Below the pieces are notes generated by a model that made no database searches, had not been told where the DNA came from, and was given only the letters and a program-made list of their open reading frames with translations. The translations under genes were made by a program, and so were the position numbers. From the NCBI GenBank assembly GCA_036495485.1, contig DASXMU010000316.1:1-12659 (forward strand): a stretch of 12,659 nt of DNA, given 5' to 3'. This DNA is from PALSA-505 sp036495485. Its GTDB lineage: Bacteria > Actinomycetota > Actinomycetes > Streptosporangiales > Streptosporangiaceae. This document shows, piece after piece, positions 1 to 7,460 of the stretch (position 1 is its first letter; each line of letters opens with the position of its first letter).

Positions 1-1631
1 CGGCTGCTGTGGATCTATGCCAGCAAGCTCACCAGCGACGCCCTCACCTTCGACCCTGGGCTCCTGCCCACCTGGACGACCGCGCCGGGTCGCAACCGGC
101 ACGGCGAGAACTCCACGCCCCGCATCCCCGAGCAGGTAATCGCCCCGCTGCTGACCTGGGCGCTGACCTGGATCACCGAGCTGGCCGACGACGTCTTGGC
201 CGCGTTCGAGGAATGGCGGGAACTGTACGCCAACACCCAGCTCAACCGCAGACGCCGCAACGCGCCCGCCAACAGCGACATCGCCGCCAAGTTGGCGGAG
301 CTGATCCAGCGCTACCGCGCTGAACGCCGGCCGCTGCCTGGCCTGGACGGCAGGCCGGTGCGCGCGCACCTGGCCCGCGAGATTGGCTGCACCCCCGGTG
401 CCTTCCGCGCACAGCGCTGCCAGGAACTCCTCGCCGGAGCGGCAGCCGAACTCGGGGTCGCCGACACCGCCTACCTGCGCACCAAGATCACCGGACGGGT
501 GGGCGGCCAGCCGTGGACCGGCCCGATCCCCTACGATGCAGCCGAGCACCTCACCCGGCTGCTGCAAACAGCCGCCTGGGTGACGATCGCCTACCTGTCC
601 GGGATGAGAGACAGCGAAGTCAAGCACCTAAGACCCGGCTGCCTGAGCGTGAGCCGCGCTGAGGACAGCTCCATCTATCGCCGCAAGCTCACCAGCCTGG
701 CCTTCAAAGGCGAGGACAACCCTGCGGGCGTGTCCGCGACCTGGATCGTCGGCGAGCCCGTCGAACGGGCCATCCAGATCCTGGAACACCTGCAGGCCGG
801 CCGGGACACCTACCTGTTCGCTCGGATCCCCGGGTCCCGGCACGACTTGCGATCGCACGCCACCGGCGCCAAGAGCACCCAGCAGACCAATGACGACCTG
901 GCCGCCTTCACCGACTGGGTCAACGCCTTCTGCCACCAGCACGGCCGGCCCGACGGCATTCCACTTGTCAACGGGCAGCGGTGGCGGCTATCCACCAGGC
1001 AATTCCGCAGGACTCTCGCGTGGTTCATCGCCCGGCAGCCCGGCGGCGTCATCGCCGGATCGATTGCCTATCGTCATCACCGCGTCCAGATGTTCGAAGG
1101 CTACGCCGGGACCTCAGCATCAGGATTCCGCGCCGAAGTCGAGGCCGAAGACGCCATCGCCCGCGGCGAGCAACTATGCGACCTCATCACCAGCCACAGC
1201 TACCACGAACTGACCAGTCCCGCAGCCGCCGAAGCCGAAAGCCGACTCAGCGACCTCGAACGCCACGTGAGATTTGACGGCAAGGTCATCACCGACGCCA
1301 GGCGGCTCAAGCGGATATGGACCGCTATGACCCGCGGATCTACCCCGGCCAGTACGTCACCTGCATCTACAACCCCGACCGGGCGCTCTGCCGCCGCACT
1401 GGCGACGCGGGCGGGCCGTCCCTGCCGAACTGCCAGCCGCTGGCATGCCGCAACGTGGCGCTGGACAGCACAAATATCGCCTCCTTCACCACCCACCGTG
1501 CCCACCTTGAACAAGCGCTGCAGGACGGCAGCCTGATTGCCCCTTATGTGCGCCACCGGCTCGAACAACAGCTCAGCGAAATGACCTCTTTCCTGGCCAA
1601 GTATGACCGGCCGCAGCCGGAGGATGCATGA
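1..1631 (+). pseudogene. Tyrosine recombinase/integrase, 5' end outside window, one frame change near 1300-1318
   Basis: The reading frame is open from base 1, so the true start lies upstream. Tyrosine recombinase motifs are visible. The first catalytic Arg is in GMRDSE (codon 607-609). An Arg box follows at 997-1011 (RQFRR, with Arg where many relatives have His). YRHH has its His at 1075-1080, and the likely nucleophile Tyr is in EGYAG (1102-1104). After about base 1318 this frame turns into Ser/Thr/Pro/Arg-rich nonsense and stops at 1536. The family-like C-terminus, with paired Cys (CIYNPDRALC, then PNCQPLAC), continues in the frame read from 1317 to the stop at 1629-1631. A single missing base near 1300-1318 explains this. 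The stop overlaps the next ATG (ATGA). By family and gene order it resembles the second recombinase of Tn554-like transposons; this is inference. A sequencing error could also explain the frame change. Confidence 0.85.
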
Positions 1632-2030
1632 GGCGGCCCCTGCCCTCTGACGACCAGGTCAAATCCGTCATGGCATGTGTTCTCACCCAAGCCGCCGAGA
1701 ATGGCTGCAAGGCGACCGTGACCGCTGTTGAGCAGGCGCTGAGTATCCCGCACGCCACCTTCGACCGCCACTACCGGCACCTGATCAATGACTTTCCGCC
1801 AGCGGGCACACGACCAATCCAGCACAGCGAAGCGAACCAGGGCAGTTATCAGTGGCAAAGACCCTGACCAGGTCATGCAGCGGCTCCGCCGTGAGAACGA
1901 AGACCTCCGGCGCCTCGTCAAGATCTACGCCGAATCCATCCGCCAGCTCACCCTGGACCATCTCGAACTCGAAACCAGGCTCCACGCCGCTGCCGACATT
2001 GCCGTTCTGCCCAGCTACCAAAGCCGTTGA
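1628..2030 (+). pseudogene. DUF6262-like small coiled-coil protein of a recombinase module, frame change near 1790-1797
   Basis: The N-terminal part is read from the ATG at 1628, which overlaps the recombinase stop. It holds a helix-turn-helix-like stretch (TVTAVEQALSIPHATFDRHY). This frame stops at 1867. The matching C-terminal part is one frame over and ends at 2030. It is a charged coiled coil beginning QRLRRENEDLRRLVKIYAES. Removing one C from the TTTCCGCC run at 1793-1800 joins the halves into a protein of about 133 aa, close to the size I expect for the family. Small proteins of this kind follow tyrosine recombinases in actinobacterial Tn554-like elements and are thought to act as accessory factors, compare TnpC. 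The family name is from memory. A base-calling error in the C run is the main alternative to real decay. Confidence 0.7.
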
Positions 2031-2146
2031 GTATGCTCGGCTTTGCCGCCGTCCCGCTGGGAATACCGAGGCCTGGACGATCGCTGGGCGGTATGTAGTG
2101 TGACCGGCACGAGTTCTAGCCTCAGATGGCAGGCAGCGAGTCCTCG

Positions 2147-3169
2147 TTACTGGTAGTGCCGCCGGCTGGCCGTTCGTCTCCGCAGTATGTGGCCCATCCG
2201 CGGCCCAAGCGCCCGACGCAGCAGCCACACCATGATTGCGATTACTTGCCAGAGGCAGGTCGTTCGCCTGCGTCCGTAACCATCCCCGTTGATTATGCTG
2301 GGCTCATCTTGCTTTCGGGCAGACGTCTCCTCTATAGGTGGATCGGTCTTCTCTTCAAGTAGCCTGCCGGATGTTCGGTAGCTGGGATAGCCGTAGGAGA
2401 GAATGACACCGAGCAGGATGAAGAAAACGAACAACCCTATAACCAGGACGTTTAGTTCTGGCGCCGATAGAAGGAAAGTGGGGCTGTTTTGGACTCGAAC
2501 ACCAACAATCATGGAAATCACGCTGGCTACGAGCACTGTGGTGGGCCCGACGCTCCGAAACTTACGGATACGGCTTCGCAATGCTGGTATCTGAAATTTA
2601 GGAATCAGTACAACGGTAAGGAGGATTGGCAAGATTACAGTAAGAGCTGAAATATAGCCGGGGAGGCCCAGCTTTGCGCACGATTCGGCCGTGTTTCCAG
2701 GGCGGGCTAATTCAGTGTCTAAGGTGCCGTTAGAAAGGAATGCGAAGGCTATGAATGGACCTCCAACAATAGTGATCGCACGTGCACTCCAGACGGCGGC
2801 TCTGTCGGCGCCGGCGTCATCCAAGAGCAAGGTAAGACCGTGGAATAGCATGATGACTGCAAGTGCGAAAGGGACTCCGTCAATTAGTTCCGAGGAAGCC
2901 GTCGCCCCTCTCGCTAGATTTGAATTAATTCCCGCGAGAACAGAATAAGATATCGTCGCCAGGATCAGTGAGATGAATGCTACGAATAAGGTCAGTAGAA
3001 CTCCGTTCTCCCGGCCACGTGGCTGGCTAGCGCGCTCTTCGACCTGCGTAGGAGTCATGAGTACAACCAGGGCGGCTAGTGCGAACCCAGCCAAGACGCC
3101 TGCCGTCTGGGAGTAATAGCCAGAGATGGTTGAGATATCAAATATTTGTGGGCATTGAAAATTGTGCAT
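2147..3169 (-). CDS. Multi-pass membrane protein of unknown function, lower GC than neighbours
   Basis: A 340-aa protein with about seven hydrophobic segments, at roughly residues 22-38, 56-80, 98-117, 129-147, 169-190, 209-224 and 239-259. A weaker one lies near 306-320. A short N-terminal stretch ends in GYYSQTAGVLAGFALAALVV. A charged, probably cytosolic tail (about 262-305) and an Arg-rich end (329-337) complete it. I see no transporter or enzyme motif and do not recognise the family. The frame opens at 3214, but the ATG at 3169 has an AAGGA site 7 nt upstream, so I take that start. The codons are visibly more A/T-rich than those of any other gene here, which suggests transfer from a lower-GC source. 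It lies tail-to-tail with the broken recombinase module and may be its cargo. Confidence 0.7.
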   Translation of the reverse strand: MHNFQCPQIFDISTISGYYSQTAGVLAGFALAALVVLMTPTQVEERASQPRGRENGVLLTLFVAFISLILATISYSVLAGINSNLARGATASSELIDGVPFALAVIMLFHGLTLLLDDAGADRAAVWSARAITIVGGPFIAFAFLSNGTLDTELARPGNTAESCAKLGLPGYISALTVILPILLTVVLIPKFQIPALRSRIRKFRSVGPTTVLVASVISMIVGVRVQNSPTFLLSAPELNVLVIGLFVFFILLGVILSYGYPSYRTSGRLLEEKTDPPIEETSARKQDEPSIINGDGYGRRRTTCLWQVIAIMVWLLRRALGPRMGHILRRRTASRRHYQ

Positions 3170-3176
3170 CTCTCGA

Positions 3177-3181
3177 TCCTT
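3177..3181 (-). promoter_or_regulatory. Ribosome binding site that decides the membrane-protein start
   Basis: AAGGA on the minus strand lies 7 nt before the ATG at 3169. The upstream in-frame ATG codons (3214 and 3208) have no comparable site. Confidence 0.6.
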
Positions 3182-3472
3182 GCGGAGTAGTATTCGGCGA
3201 TTTGACATCGGCATTCACTCGAGCATTGCCGCCTCGGTGCCTGGCGCTCTATTCCCTGGGAGTAATTATGCACGAGGAACTTCGACTTCTCCCCGGGACC
3301 GTCTGACAGGTGCCGAGGTATTACCCGGTGAGAGGATGCCCGGCGCGTGGAAGCCAGTCCGGCCAGTCGGTGCGCACAGCGGTCATCGGGATGCGTGACG
3401 GCGGGACTGGCTGCCTGCGGGTTCGTCGGTCCGACCAGCGGCAATACCTCGCCTGCAGGCTTCCGGCGGGAT

Positions 3473-3512
3473 GGCGGGTTGGCTGCGCCCTCAGGCCGAC
3501 CAGCAACCCGCC
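3473..3512. repeat. Long inverted repeat / hairpin: 12-bp stem, one bulged G, 15-nt loop
   Basis: GGCGGGTTGGCTG (3473-3485) pairs with CAGCAACCCGCC (3501-3512) around a 15-nt loop. All 12 pairs match, with one unpaired G at 3481 or 3482. No T run follows on either strand, so a classical intrinsic terminator is not shown. It could be a terminator, a protein-binding site or part of a structured RNA. Confidence 0.6.
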
Positions 3513-3558
3513 TCCCCGCCTGGGAACCGGCAAGAACCCTGAACTGTTCAGGGGAGCG

Positions 3559-3572
3559 AACGGACAACGGAC
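3559..3572 (+). repeat. Tandem AACGGAC repeat, further copy at 3815
   Basis: Two perfect copies of AACGGAC lie head to tail. A third AACGGACA occurs at 3815-3822. The repeats are short and could be chance. Confidence 0.3.
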
Positions 3573-3695
3573 AGGGTTCAACACCCCGGATAACGCCGCC
3601 TTCAACGCCCATCCCGCCGACGCCGAAGGTGCCGCGCTGGCTGGGGAGTACTACGACCGCCAGCTCAGGTCCCTGTCCTTCCCCGGAAACTCACC

Positions 3696-4091
3696 GTGTT
3701 GCGGCAGGTCGTGTTGTGTTCACAGTCGTGCCGTGTGGCCCAGATCGTCGTCGAGGCCGTCGGCCGAGCGAACGTCCTGCGAGCGTCAGCCGGACACAGG
3801 GAGGTCGCACCGATAACGGACAAGATCTCGCAGCGGCCGGTGTCACCGCTTGACCCGCCCGGGAGGTTCGCCGGGGGTGAGGTGGTGGCTGCGGCCCGGT
3901 GCCCCGTGGACGTATCCACCTATCCCCGGCGGCACGTGATCGTGGTCAAGCACGCTGGCGGGCGGCAGACGTTCTCAGTCCACGAGGCGGCCCGCAACCA
4001 TGTTGAATGGGTGGGCGGCCAGGGATGTTACAACCTTGGTTACGCCGCTGCCATCCGGCTCATGGCCGAGAAGGTGGTTGGGCGGGCATGA
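3696..4091 (+). CDS. Hypothetical protein, up to 131 aa; start uncertain
   Basis: The frame runs from a GTG at 3696 to a TGA at 4089-4091. Only the last 70 residues or so look like protein: YPRRHVIVVKHAGGRQTFSV, then a segment ending GYNLGYAAAIRLMAEK-like (the sequence reads CYNLGYAAAIRLMAEK). Codons there end mostly in G or C. Paired GTG codons at 3882 and 3885, preceded by a G-rich GGTGAG, are a plausible real start and would give a protein of about 70 aa. I do not recognise the family. The region upstream (3696-3880) may be noncoding. It is followed convergently by the ABC permease, 61 bp away. The alternative is a chance ORF in high-GC DNA. Confidence 0.4.
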   Translation: MLRQVVLCSQSCRVAQIVVEAVGRANVLRASAGHREVAPITDKISQRPVSPLDPPGRFAGGEVVAAARCPVDVSTYPRRHVIVVKHAGGRQTFSVHEAARNHVEWVGGQGCYNLGYAAAIRLMAEKVVGRA

Positions 4092-4152
4092 CGACTGCGG
4101 TGCACGCTTTTACATGGTCGGAGGCGGTCCGCGGGGATCCGTGGCGGGCTCA

Positions 4153-5037
4153 TTAGGAGAGCACGCGCCGCCGGAAATTGCGCAGCCCGATCGTCAGGAA
4201 CACGACGCCGAAGCCGATCATCACCGGGTAGATCACGTAGAGGTGCATGTGCGGTGCCGTGGTGAATGCGGCCCGCATTCCCTCGTTCACGTAGATGAGC
4301 GGGTTGATCAGCACGACCGTCTGCAGCCAGTGCCACCCGCCCAGGGTCACCGGGGAGAGCTTCGTCCACGAATAGTACGTGCCGCCGAGGAACGTGATCG
4401 GCAGAATGATGAAGGCGAACATGAGGCCGATGTTCCTGGGCTCGAAGCTGGTGCCGAGGACCAAGCCGAGGCCGGCCATCGCGATGCACGCGAGCGGCAC
4501 GAGCGTCACGATGATCCACCAGTGCAGCGTCAGGTGGGCGGTCACCCCCGGCGCGTGCACGACCGAGGCGATCGGCAGCACGATGATCGCCGAGATGAGG
4601 CCCTGCGCCGCGCCCGACAGCACCTTGGCGATGGCCACCAGCCAGATGGGGCAGGGCGCCTGCACCCGGTCCTCTATCTCCCGGGTGAAGCCGAACTCCT
4701 GGGCCATGGCCATGGCGATGGACTGCACGCCCTGGAACATGACCGAGATCCCCACCACCCCGGGTACGAGGATGGTCGCGAAGGCCGACTCCGAGGCGGT
4801 GCCGTGGCCGCCGCCGATGCCCTGACCGATCTTCGGGAAGACAAAGAGGAAAACGAAACAGAGCAGGAACGGCTGGATGAGGGTCCGCAGCACGAACATA
4901 CGCAGCTGCTTGCGCAGCACCACGAGGTCACGCAGCATCAGGGCGCCCAGCGCGGTCCAGCTCGCGGCGGCCACCGAGCGGGTCGGGCCGCCGCCTATCC
5001 GCCGGGCGGGGACCTGTGCGGTCGTCGAGGTCGTCAT
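4153..5037 (-). CDS. ABC-2 type exporter permease (DrrB-like)
   Basis: A 294-aa membrane protein with the ABC-2 permease pattern. After a cytosolic N-terminus there are about six hydrophobic segments, near residues 48-68, 88-110, 132-160, 172-194, 203-222 and 267-286. Family landmarks are a charged loop EFGFTREIEDRVQAP (about 114-128), the stretch LPITFLGGTYYSWTKLSP (212-229) and NPLIYVNEGMRAAF (245-258). Its ATG overlaps the stop of the upstream ATPase gene by 4 nt (ATGA), so the two are almost certainly cotranslated and form one complex. DrrA/DrrB-type exporters move drugs, antibiotics or lipids out of the cell. The substrate cannot be told from sequence, and no biosynthetic genes lie next to it. 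The length is normal for the family. Confidence 0.93.
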   Translation of the reverse strand: MTTSTTAQVPARRIGGGPTRSVAAASWTALGALMLRDLVVLRKQLRMFVLRTLIQPFLLCFVFLFVFPKIGQGIGGGHGTASESAFATILVPGVVGISVMFQGVQSIAMAMAQEFGFTREIEDRVQAPCPIWLVAIAKVLSGAAQGLISAIIVLPIASVVHAPGVTAHLTLHWWIIVTLVPLACIAMAGLGLVLGTSFEPRNIGLMFAFIILPITFLGGTYYSWTKLSPVTLGGWHWLQTVVLINPLIYVNEGMRAAFTTAPHMHLYVIYPVMIGFGVVFLTIGLRNFRRRVLS

Positions 5038-6035
5038 TCCTCCCGCAGCTCCCTACCTGTCAGGTTGATGAACACTGTCTCCAGGCTGGGCTCGGCGATC
5101 GACACGTCCAGCAGGTCGAATCCCCCGTGCTCTGCAGCGAGCACGATGCGGGGGGCTAGCCGGTCGCCGCCCTGCACGTGCAGTTCGAGCCTGCCGTCCG
5201 CAGCCCGCGTCCGGGCGACACCCGCCACCTCGGCGGCCAGCAGTTCGCCGAGCCGGCCAGGGTCTCCTGTGGTCCGCACGGTGACGATGGTGTCGGCGCC
5301 GATCGACCGCTTGAGCGCAGCCGGAGTGTCCAGGGCGAGGACCCGGCCGTGGTCCATGATGGCGACCCGGTCGCAGAGCTGATCGGCTTCTTCCATGTAG
5401 TGGGTGGTGAGCAGGATGGTCTGGCCATCGCGATGCAGCTCGCCGAGCAGATCCCACAAGGCCAGCCGGCTCTGCGGGTCCAGTCCCGCCGTCGGCTCGT
5501 CAAGGAACAGCACGGAGGGCCGGTGGAAGATCGCCCGTGCCACCATGAGCCGCTGGGCCATGCCGCCCGACAGCGCGTACACCGACGCTTTCGCCCATTT
5601 GGATAGCTGGAACTGCGCGAGCATGTCGTCGGCAGTCTGCCGGGACGCCCTAGCTCCCATGCCGAACAGCCGCCCATGGAAGTAGAGGTTCTCCCAGACG
5701 GTGAGCTGCCGGTCAAGGGTGTTCTGCTGCGAGACGATCCCGCTCAGCTGCTTGGCCAGCGCCGGGTGCGCCGCGACGTCCACCCCGGCGAGGAACGCCC
5801 GCCCGGACGTCGGGACCACCCGGGTGGTGAGCATGCCCGCGGTCGTCGTCTTGCCCGCGCCGTTCGGCCCGAGCAGTCCGAAGATCTCCCCCGCCTGGAC
5901 GTCGAGGTTGAGTTTGTCCACCGCGACGAGGTCCGTCCCCCGGTAGACCTTGGTCAGATCCTCGGTGTGGATAACCCCGCTTCCCTGGGCCGCGGTCAGG
6001 TCAGCGGGGCTCGTCGACGCGTGTGCACTGGTCAT
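5034..6035 (-). CDS. ABC exporter ATP-binding protein (DrrA-like)
   Basis: A 333-aa ATPase with every nucleotide-binding motif. Walker A is GPNGAGKT (56-63), the Q-loop is VSQQNTLD (101-108), the signature is LSGGMAQR (155-162), Walker B is VLFLDE (175-180) and the H-switch His is 212 in LTTHYMEE. The C-terminal EPSLETVFINLTGRE (about 315-329) is typical of the DrrA group. It powers the permease encoded just downstream, with which it shares an ATGA overlap. The frame is open back to 6131, but the first 32 residues look like untranslated DNA and the conserved part starts soon after the ATG at 6035. No clear Shine-Dalgarno site precedes 6035. A TAGGCT hexamer ends 8 nt before it, so a leaderless transcript is possible. 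Confidence 0.93.
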   Translation of the reverse strand: MTSAHASTSPADLTAAQGSGVIHTEDLTKVYRGTDLVAVDKLNLDVQAGEIFGLLGPNGAGKTTTAGMLTTRVVPTSGRAFLAGVDVAAHPALAKQLSGIVSQQNTLDRQLTVWENLYFHGRLFGMGARASRQTADDMLAQFQLSKWAKASVYALSGGMAQRLMVARAIFHRPSVLFLDEPTAGLDPQSRLALWDLLGELHRDGQTILLTTHYMEEADQLCDRVAIMDHGRVLALDTPAALKRSIGADTIVTVRTTGDPGRLGELLAAEVAGVARTRAADGRLELHVQGGDRLAPRIVLAAEHGGFDLLDVSIAEPSLETVFINLTGRELREE

Positions 6036-6218
6036 CGAACTGCAGCCTAATGGCCCGGCGCAGGATTCAGGGAGCCACCCGTCCTCTGCCGATGAACGGA
6101 TACGGTTGCCGCCCGTATGCTGATGCGCCATTCAGCCCAGTACCGACGCGGCGCAGGACGACTGGCCGGTGCCTCACGACAGCTTCGGCAGAGGGCTGTT
6201 CCGCCTGCTGGTCAGAGA

Positions 6219-6299
6219 TCATGGGTACGCCGACCAGCGGACCAGCTGAGACGTACCGGAGAAGGTCCCGGCGGTGGCATAGACGTCGATCATGGGCAT
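6219..6299 (-). pseudogene. Truncated tautomerase (4-oxalocrotonate tautomerase family) remnant
   Basis: A 26-codon frame begins MPMIDVYATAGTF, which matches the start of actinobacterial tautomerase-family proteins. In this superfamily the N-terminal proline exposed after Met removal is the catalytic base, and it is present here. Sequence after about residue 13 no longer looks like the family and the frame stops with TGA at 6219-6221; full-length members have at least 60 and often about 130 residues. An excellent AAGGAGA site lies 6 nt before the ATG, so the 5' end of a once real gene is intact. The family call rests on the first 13 residues only and is from memory. Nothing resembling the lost remainder is apparent in the 180 bp up to the ABC gene. 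Confidence 0.55.
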
Positions 6300-6305
6300 G
6301 GCGGT

Positions 6306-6312
6306 TCTCCTT
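6306..6312 (-). promoter_or_regulatory. Strong ribosome binding site of the tautomerase remnant
   Basis: AAGGAGA on the minus strand lies 6 nt before the ATG at 6299. It is one of the best Shine-Dalgarno matches in the window although it serves only a 26-codon frame. Confidence 0.6.
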
Positions 6313-6342
6313 CGGCAGCTCAGGGGCGATGAGCGTGGAGGG

Positions 6343-6501
6343 TCAGGGGGTTGCGGATGCCGGAACTCTGGTCACCTGACGCAGGAGGTCAAGCACCTCG
6401 GTGTCGAGTCGCTGGGGGACCTCCGAGGCGGCCGCATCATGATTAGGAGCGATCGCGCTGGCCACCGTGTCACAAGCGACACGGGTTTGTTCAAATGCCA
6501 T
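6343..6501 (-). CDS. Small hypothetical protein, 52 aa
   Basis: An ATG at 6501 is preceded by AGAGG, 8-9 nt away, and opens a 52-codon frame ending in TGA at 6343-6345. The product begins MAFEQTRVACDTVASAIA and continues through an acidic, amphipathic helix-like stretch (RLDTEVLDLLRQVTRV). It has no signal peptide, membrane segment or recognisable motif. It sits 43 bp upstream of the tautomerase remnant and 128 bp downstream of the hydrolase, all on the same strand, so it may have belonged to one operon. It could be a real small gene or the intact head of a gene truncated like its neighbour. Confidence 0.5.
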   Translation of the reverse strand: MAFEQTRVACDTVASAIAPNHDAAASEVPQRLDTEVLDLLRQVTRVPASATP

Positions 6502-6604
6502 GCGGATTACCTCTCTGCTCTTCAGCCCGGGAACTCCGGCCGTTGCGCAAGGGCGCGTTCTACTGGGGGTCGCCGAGGAATGCCCTGATTTTCGACGGTG
6601 AACT

Positions 6605-6625
6605 GCGTGCCGGGCGGAGGCACGC
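6605..6625 (-). terminator. GC-rich hairpin just after the hydrolase stop codon
   Basis: GCGTGCC (6605-6611) and GGCACGC (6619-6625) form a perfect 7-bp stem with a 7-nt loop, 4 nt beyond the hydrolase stop. No U run follows on the minus strand, so this is a terminator candidate by position only. Confidence 0.45.
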
Positions 6626-6629
6626 CGGG

Positions 6630-7337
6630 TTAGCCGGTGAGGGCCTTGGTGATGAAGCTGGCCACCCGCACCGGGTTGGCGATGAACGCGGTGTGCGACC
6701 CGCCGATCGATTCGGCGACGGCGCCCATGCGTTCGGCCATGAATCGCTCCGCGTCGGGCGGGATGGCGTTATCGTGCTCGGACACCAGGAACCAGGAGGG
6801 CTTGGTCTTCCACCCAGCCGCGGTGGCGTTTTCGGTCAGCGCGGCGAGCGAGAGCGGACGCTGGGTGGCGAACATGACGTCGGCGAGGTCGACTGGGACG
6901 TCGGCGCAGAATGTCTCCCGGAACTGTTCTTTGGCGATGTACAGATCCGGCCCGTGCGGGGCGCCGGGCGCGTCGTACGGCGTCGGCCCGGAGGTGGAGG
7001 CGAGCATGGACGGCGGGAACGGGGCCTGCACGCTGGCGCAGCTCTCGCCCACGTCGAGGCCGAACGCGGCGAGGTAGACCAGCCCGGTCACGTTGTCCAG
7101 CCCGGCTGATGCCTGCGTGATGACCGCCCCGCCATAGGAGTGCCCGGCCAGGAGCACCGGACCGTCGATTGCTTTCACCACGGCGCTGAGGGCGGCGGCA
7201 TCGGAGGCGAGGCTGCGCAGCGGGTTCGGAGGCGCGATCACCGCATGGCCACTGCTCTCGAGCTCGCGGATGACTGCGGCGAAGCCTGACCCATCGGCGA
7301 AAGCACCATGGACGAAGACGACGGTTGGCTCACTCAT
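6630..7337 (-). CDS. Alpha/beta-fold hydrolase (esterase-like)
   Basis: A 235-aa cytosolic protein of the compact alpha/beta-hydrolase type. The N-terminal FVHGAFADGSG (8-18) holds the oxyanion-hole HG. The nucleophile elbow is GHSYGG, with Ser67. The acid is probably Asp189 in SEHDNAIPP and the catalytic His is 215 in GGSHTAF. The triad is complete, so an ester- or lactone-cleaving activity is likely, but the substrate is unknown. The frame is open far upstream. The start at 7337 is chosen because AGGAGAA lies 4 nt before it and because the protein begins at the first beta strand (SEPTVVFVHG). It is divergent from the broken LuxR-type regulator across 123 bp, which suggests the regulator once controlled it. 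Confidence 0.93.
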   Translation of the reverse strand: MSEPTVVFVHGAFADGSGFAAVIRELESSGHAVIAPPNPLRSLASDAAALSAVVKAIDGPVLLAGHSYGGAVITQASAGLDNVTGLVYLAAFGLDVGESCASVQAPFPPSMLASTSGPTPYDAPGAPHGPDLYIAKEQFRETFCADVPVDLADVMFATQRPLSLAALTENATAAGWKTKPSWFLVSEHDNAIPPDAERFMAERMGAVAESIGGSHTAFIANPVRVASFITKALTG

Positions 7338-7341
7338 TGGA

Positions 7342-7348
7342 TTCTCCT
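7342..7348 (-). promoter_or_regulatory. Ribosome binding site that decides the hydrolase start
   Basis: AGGAGAA on the minus strand ends 4 nt before the ATG at 7337. The long open frame upstream overlaps the divergent regulator and is a shadow. Confidence 0.65.
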
Positions 7349-7370
7349 GCTTCGGAGTGCACGGAACGGG

Positions 7371-7383
7371 ACGCTGAGAGCGT
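7371..7383. promoter_or_regulatory. Short palindrome in the hydrolase/LuxR divergent spacer, possible operator
   Basis: ACGCT-GAG-AGCGT is a perfect 5+5 palindrome with a 3-nt centre, 34 bp upstream of the hydrolase ATG. It could be a regulator site. The only support is symmetry and place. Confidence 0.25.
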
Positions 7384-7460
7384 AGGGACCGGCCCATGGA
7401 TGGCGCGTCCCGGAAAATCCGTAGTCTTCTGTGTGTGCGTGCAAACCGTAGGTCCCGCCG

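Larger units (their letters stand above)
3182..3695. other. Gene-poor tract with no convincing gene
   Basis: Long open frames exist on both strands but conflict with one another. Their products are rich in Arg, Pro, Ser and Gly, as expected from out-of-frame high-GC DNA. The most protein-like stretch is in the plus frame at about 3541-3690 (FNTPDNAAFNAHPADAEG, then GEYYDRQLRSL), where third positions are rich in G/C. It has no clear start or end and may be a gene remnant. The tract also holds a strong hairpin (3473-3512) and AACGGAC repeats. Confidence 0.4.

Noticed and set aside
3310..3853. Overlapping 168-codon ORFs in two plus frames
   Set aside because: Both are low-complexity, neither has a clear start, and they exclude each other; kept only as a possible remnant.
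4000..5382. Long plus-strand ORF of 460 codons
   Set aside because: It runs antisense across the ABC permease and ATPase genes and its product is rich in His, Arg, Glu and Gly, as in mirror frames of high-GC genes.
6036..6131. 32-residue N-terminal extension of the ABC ATPase
   Set aside because: The extension has no family-like sequence and no ribosome binding site; the conserved protein begins after 6035.
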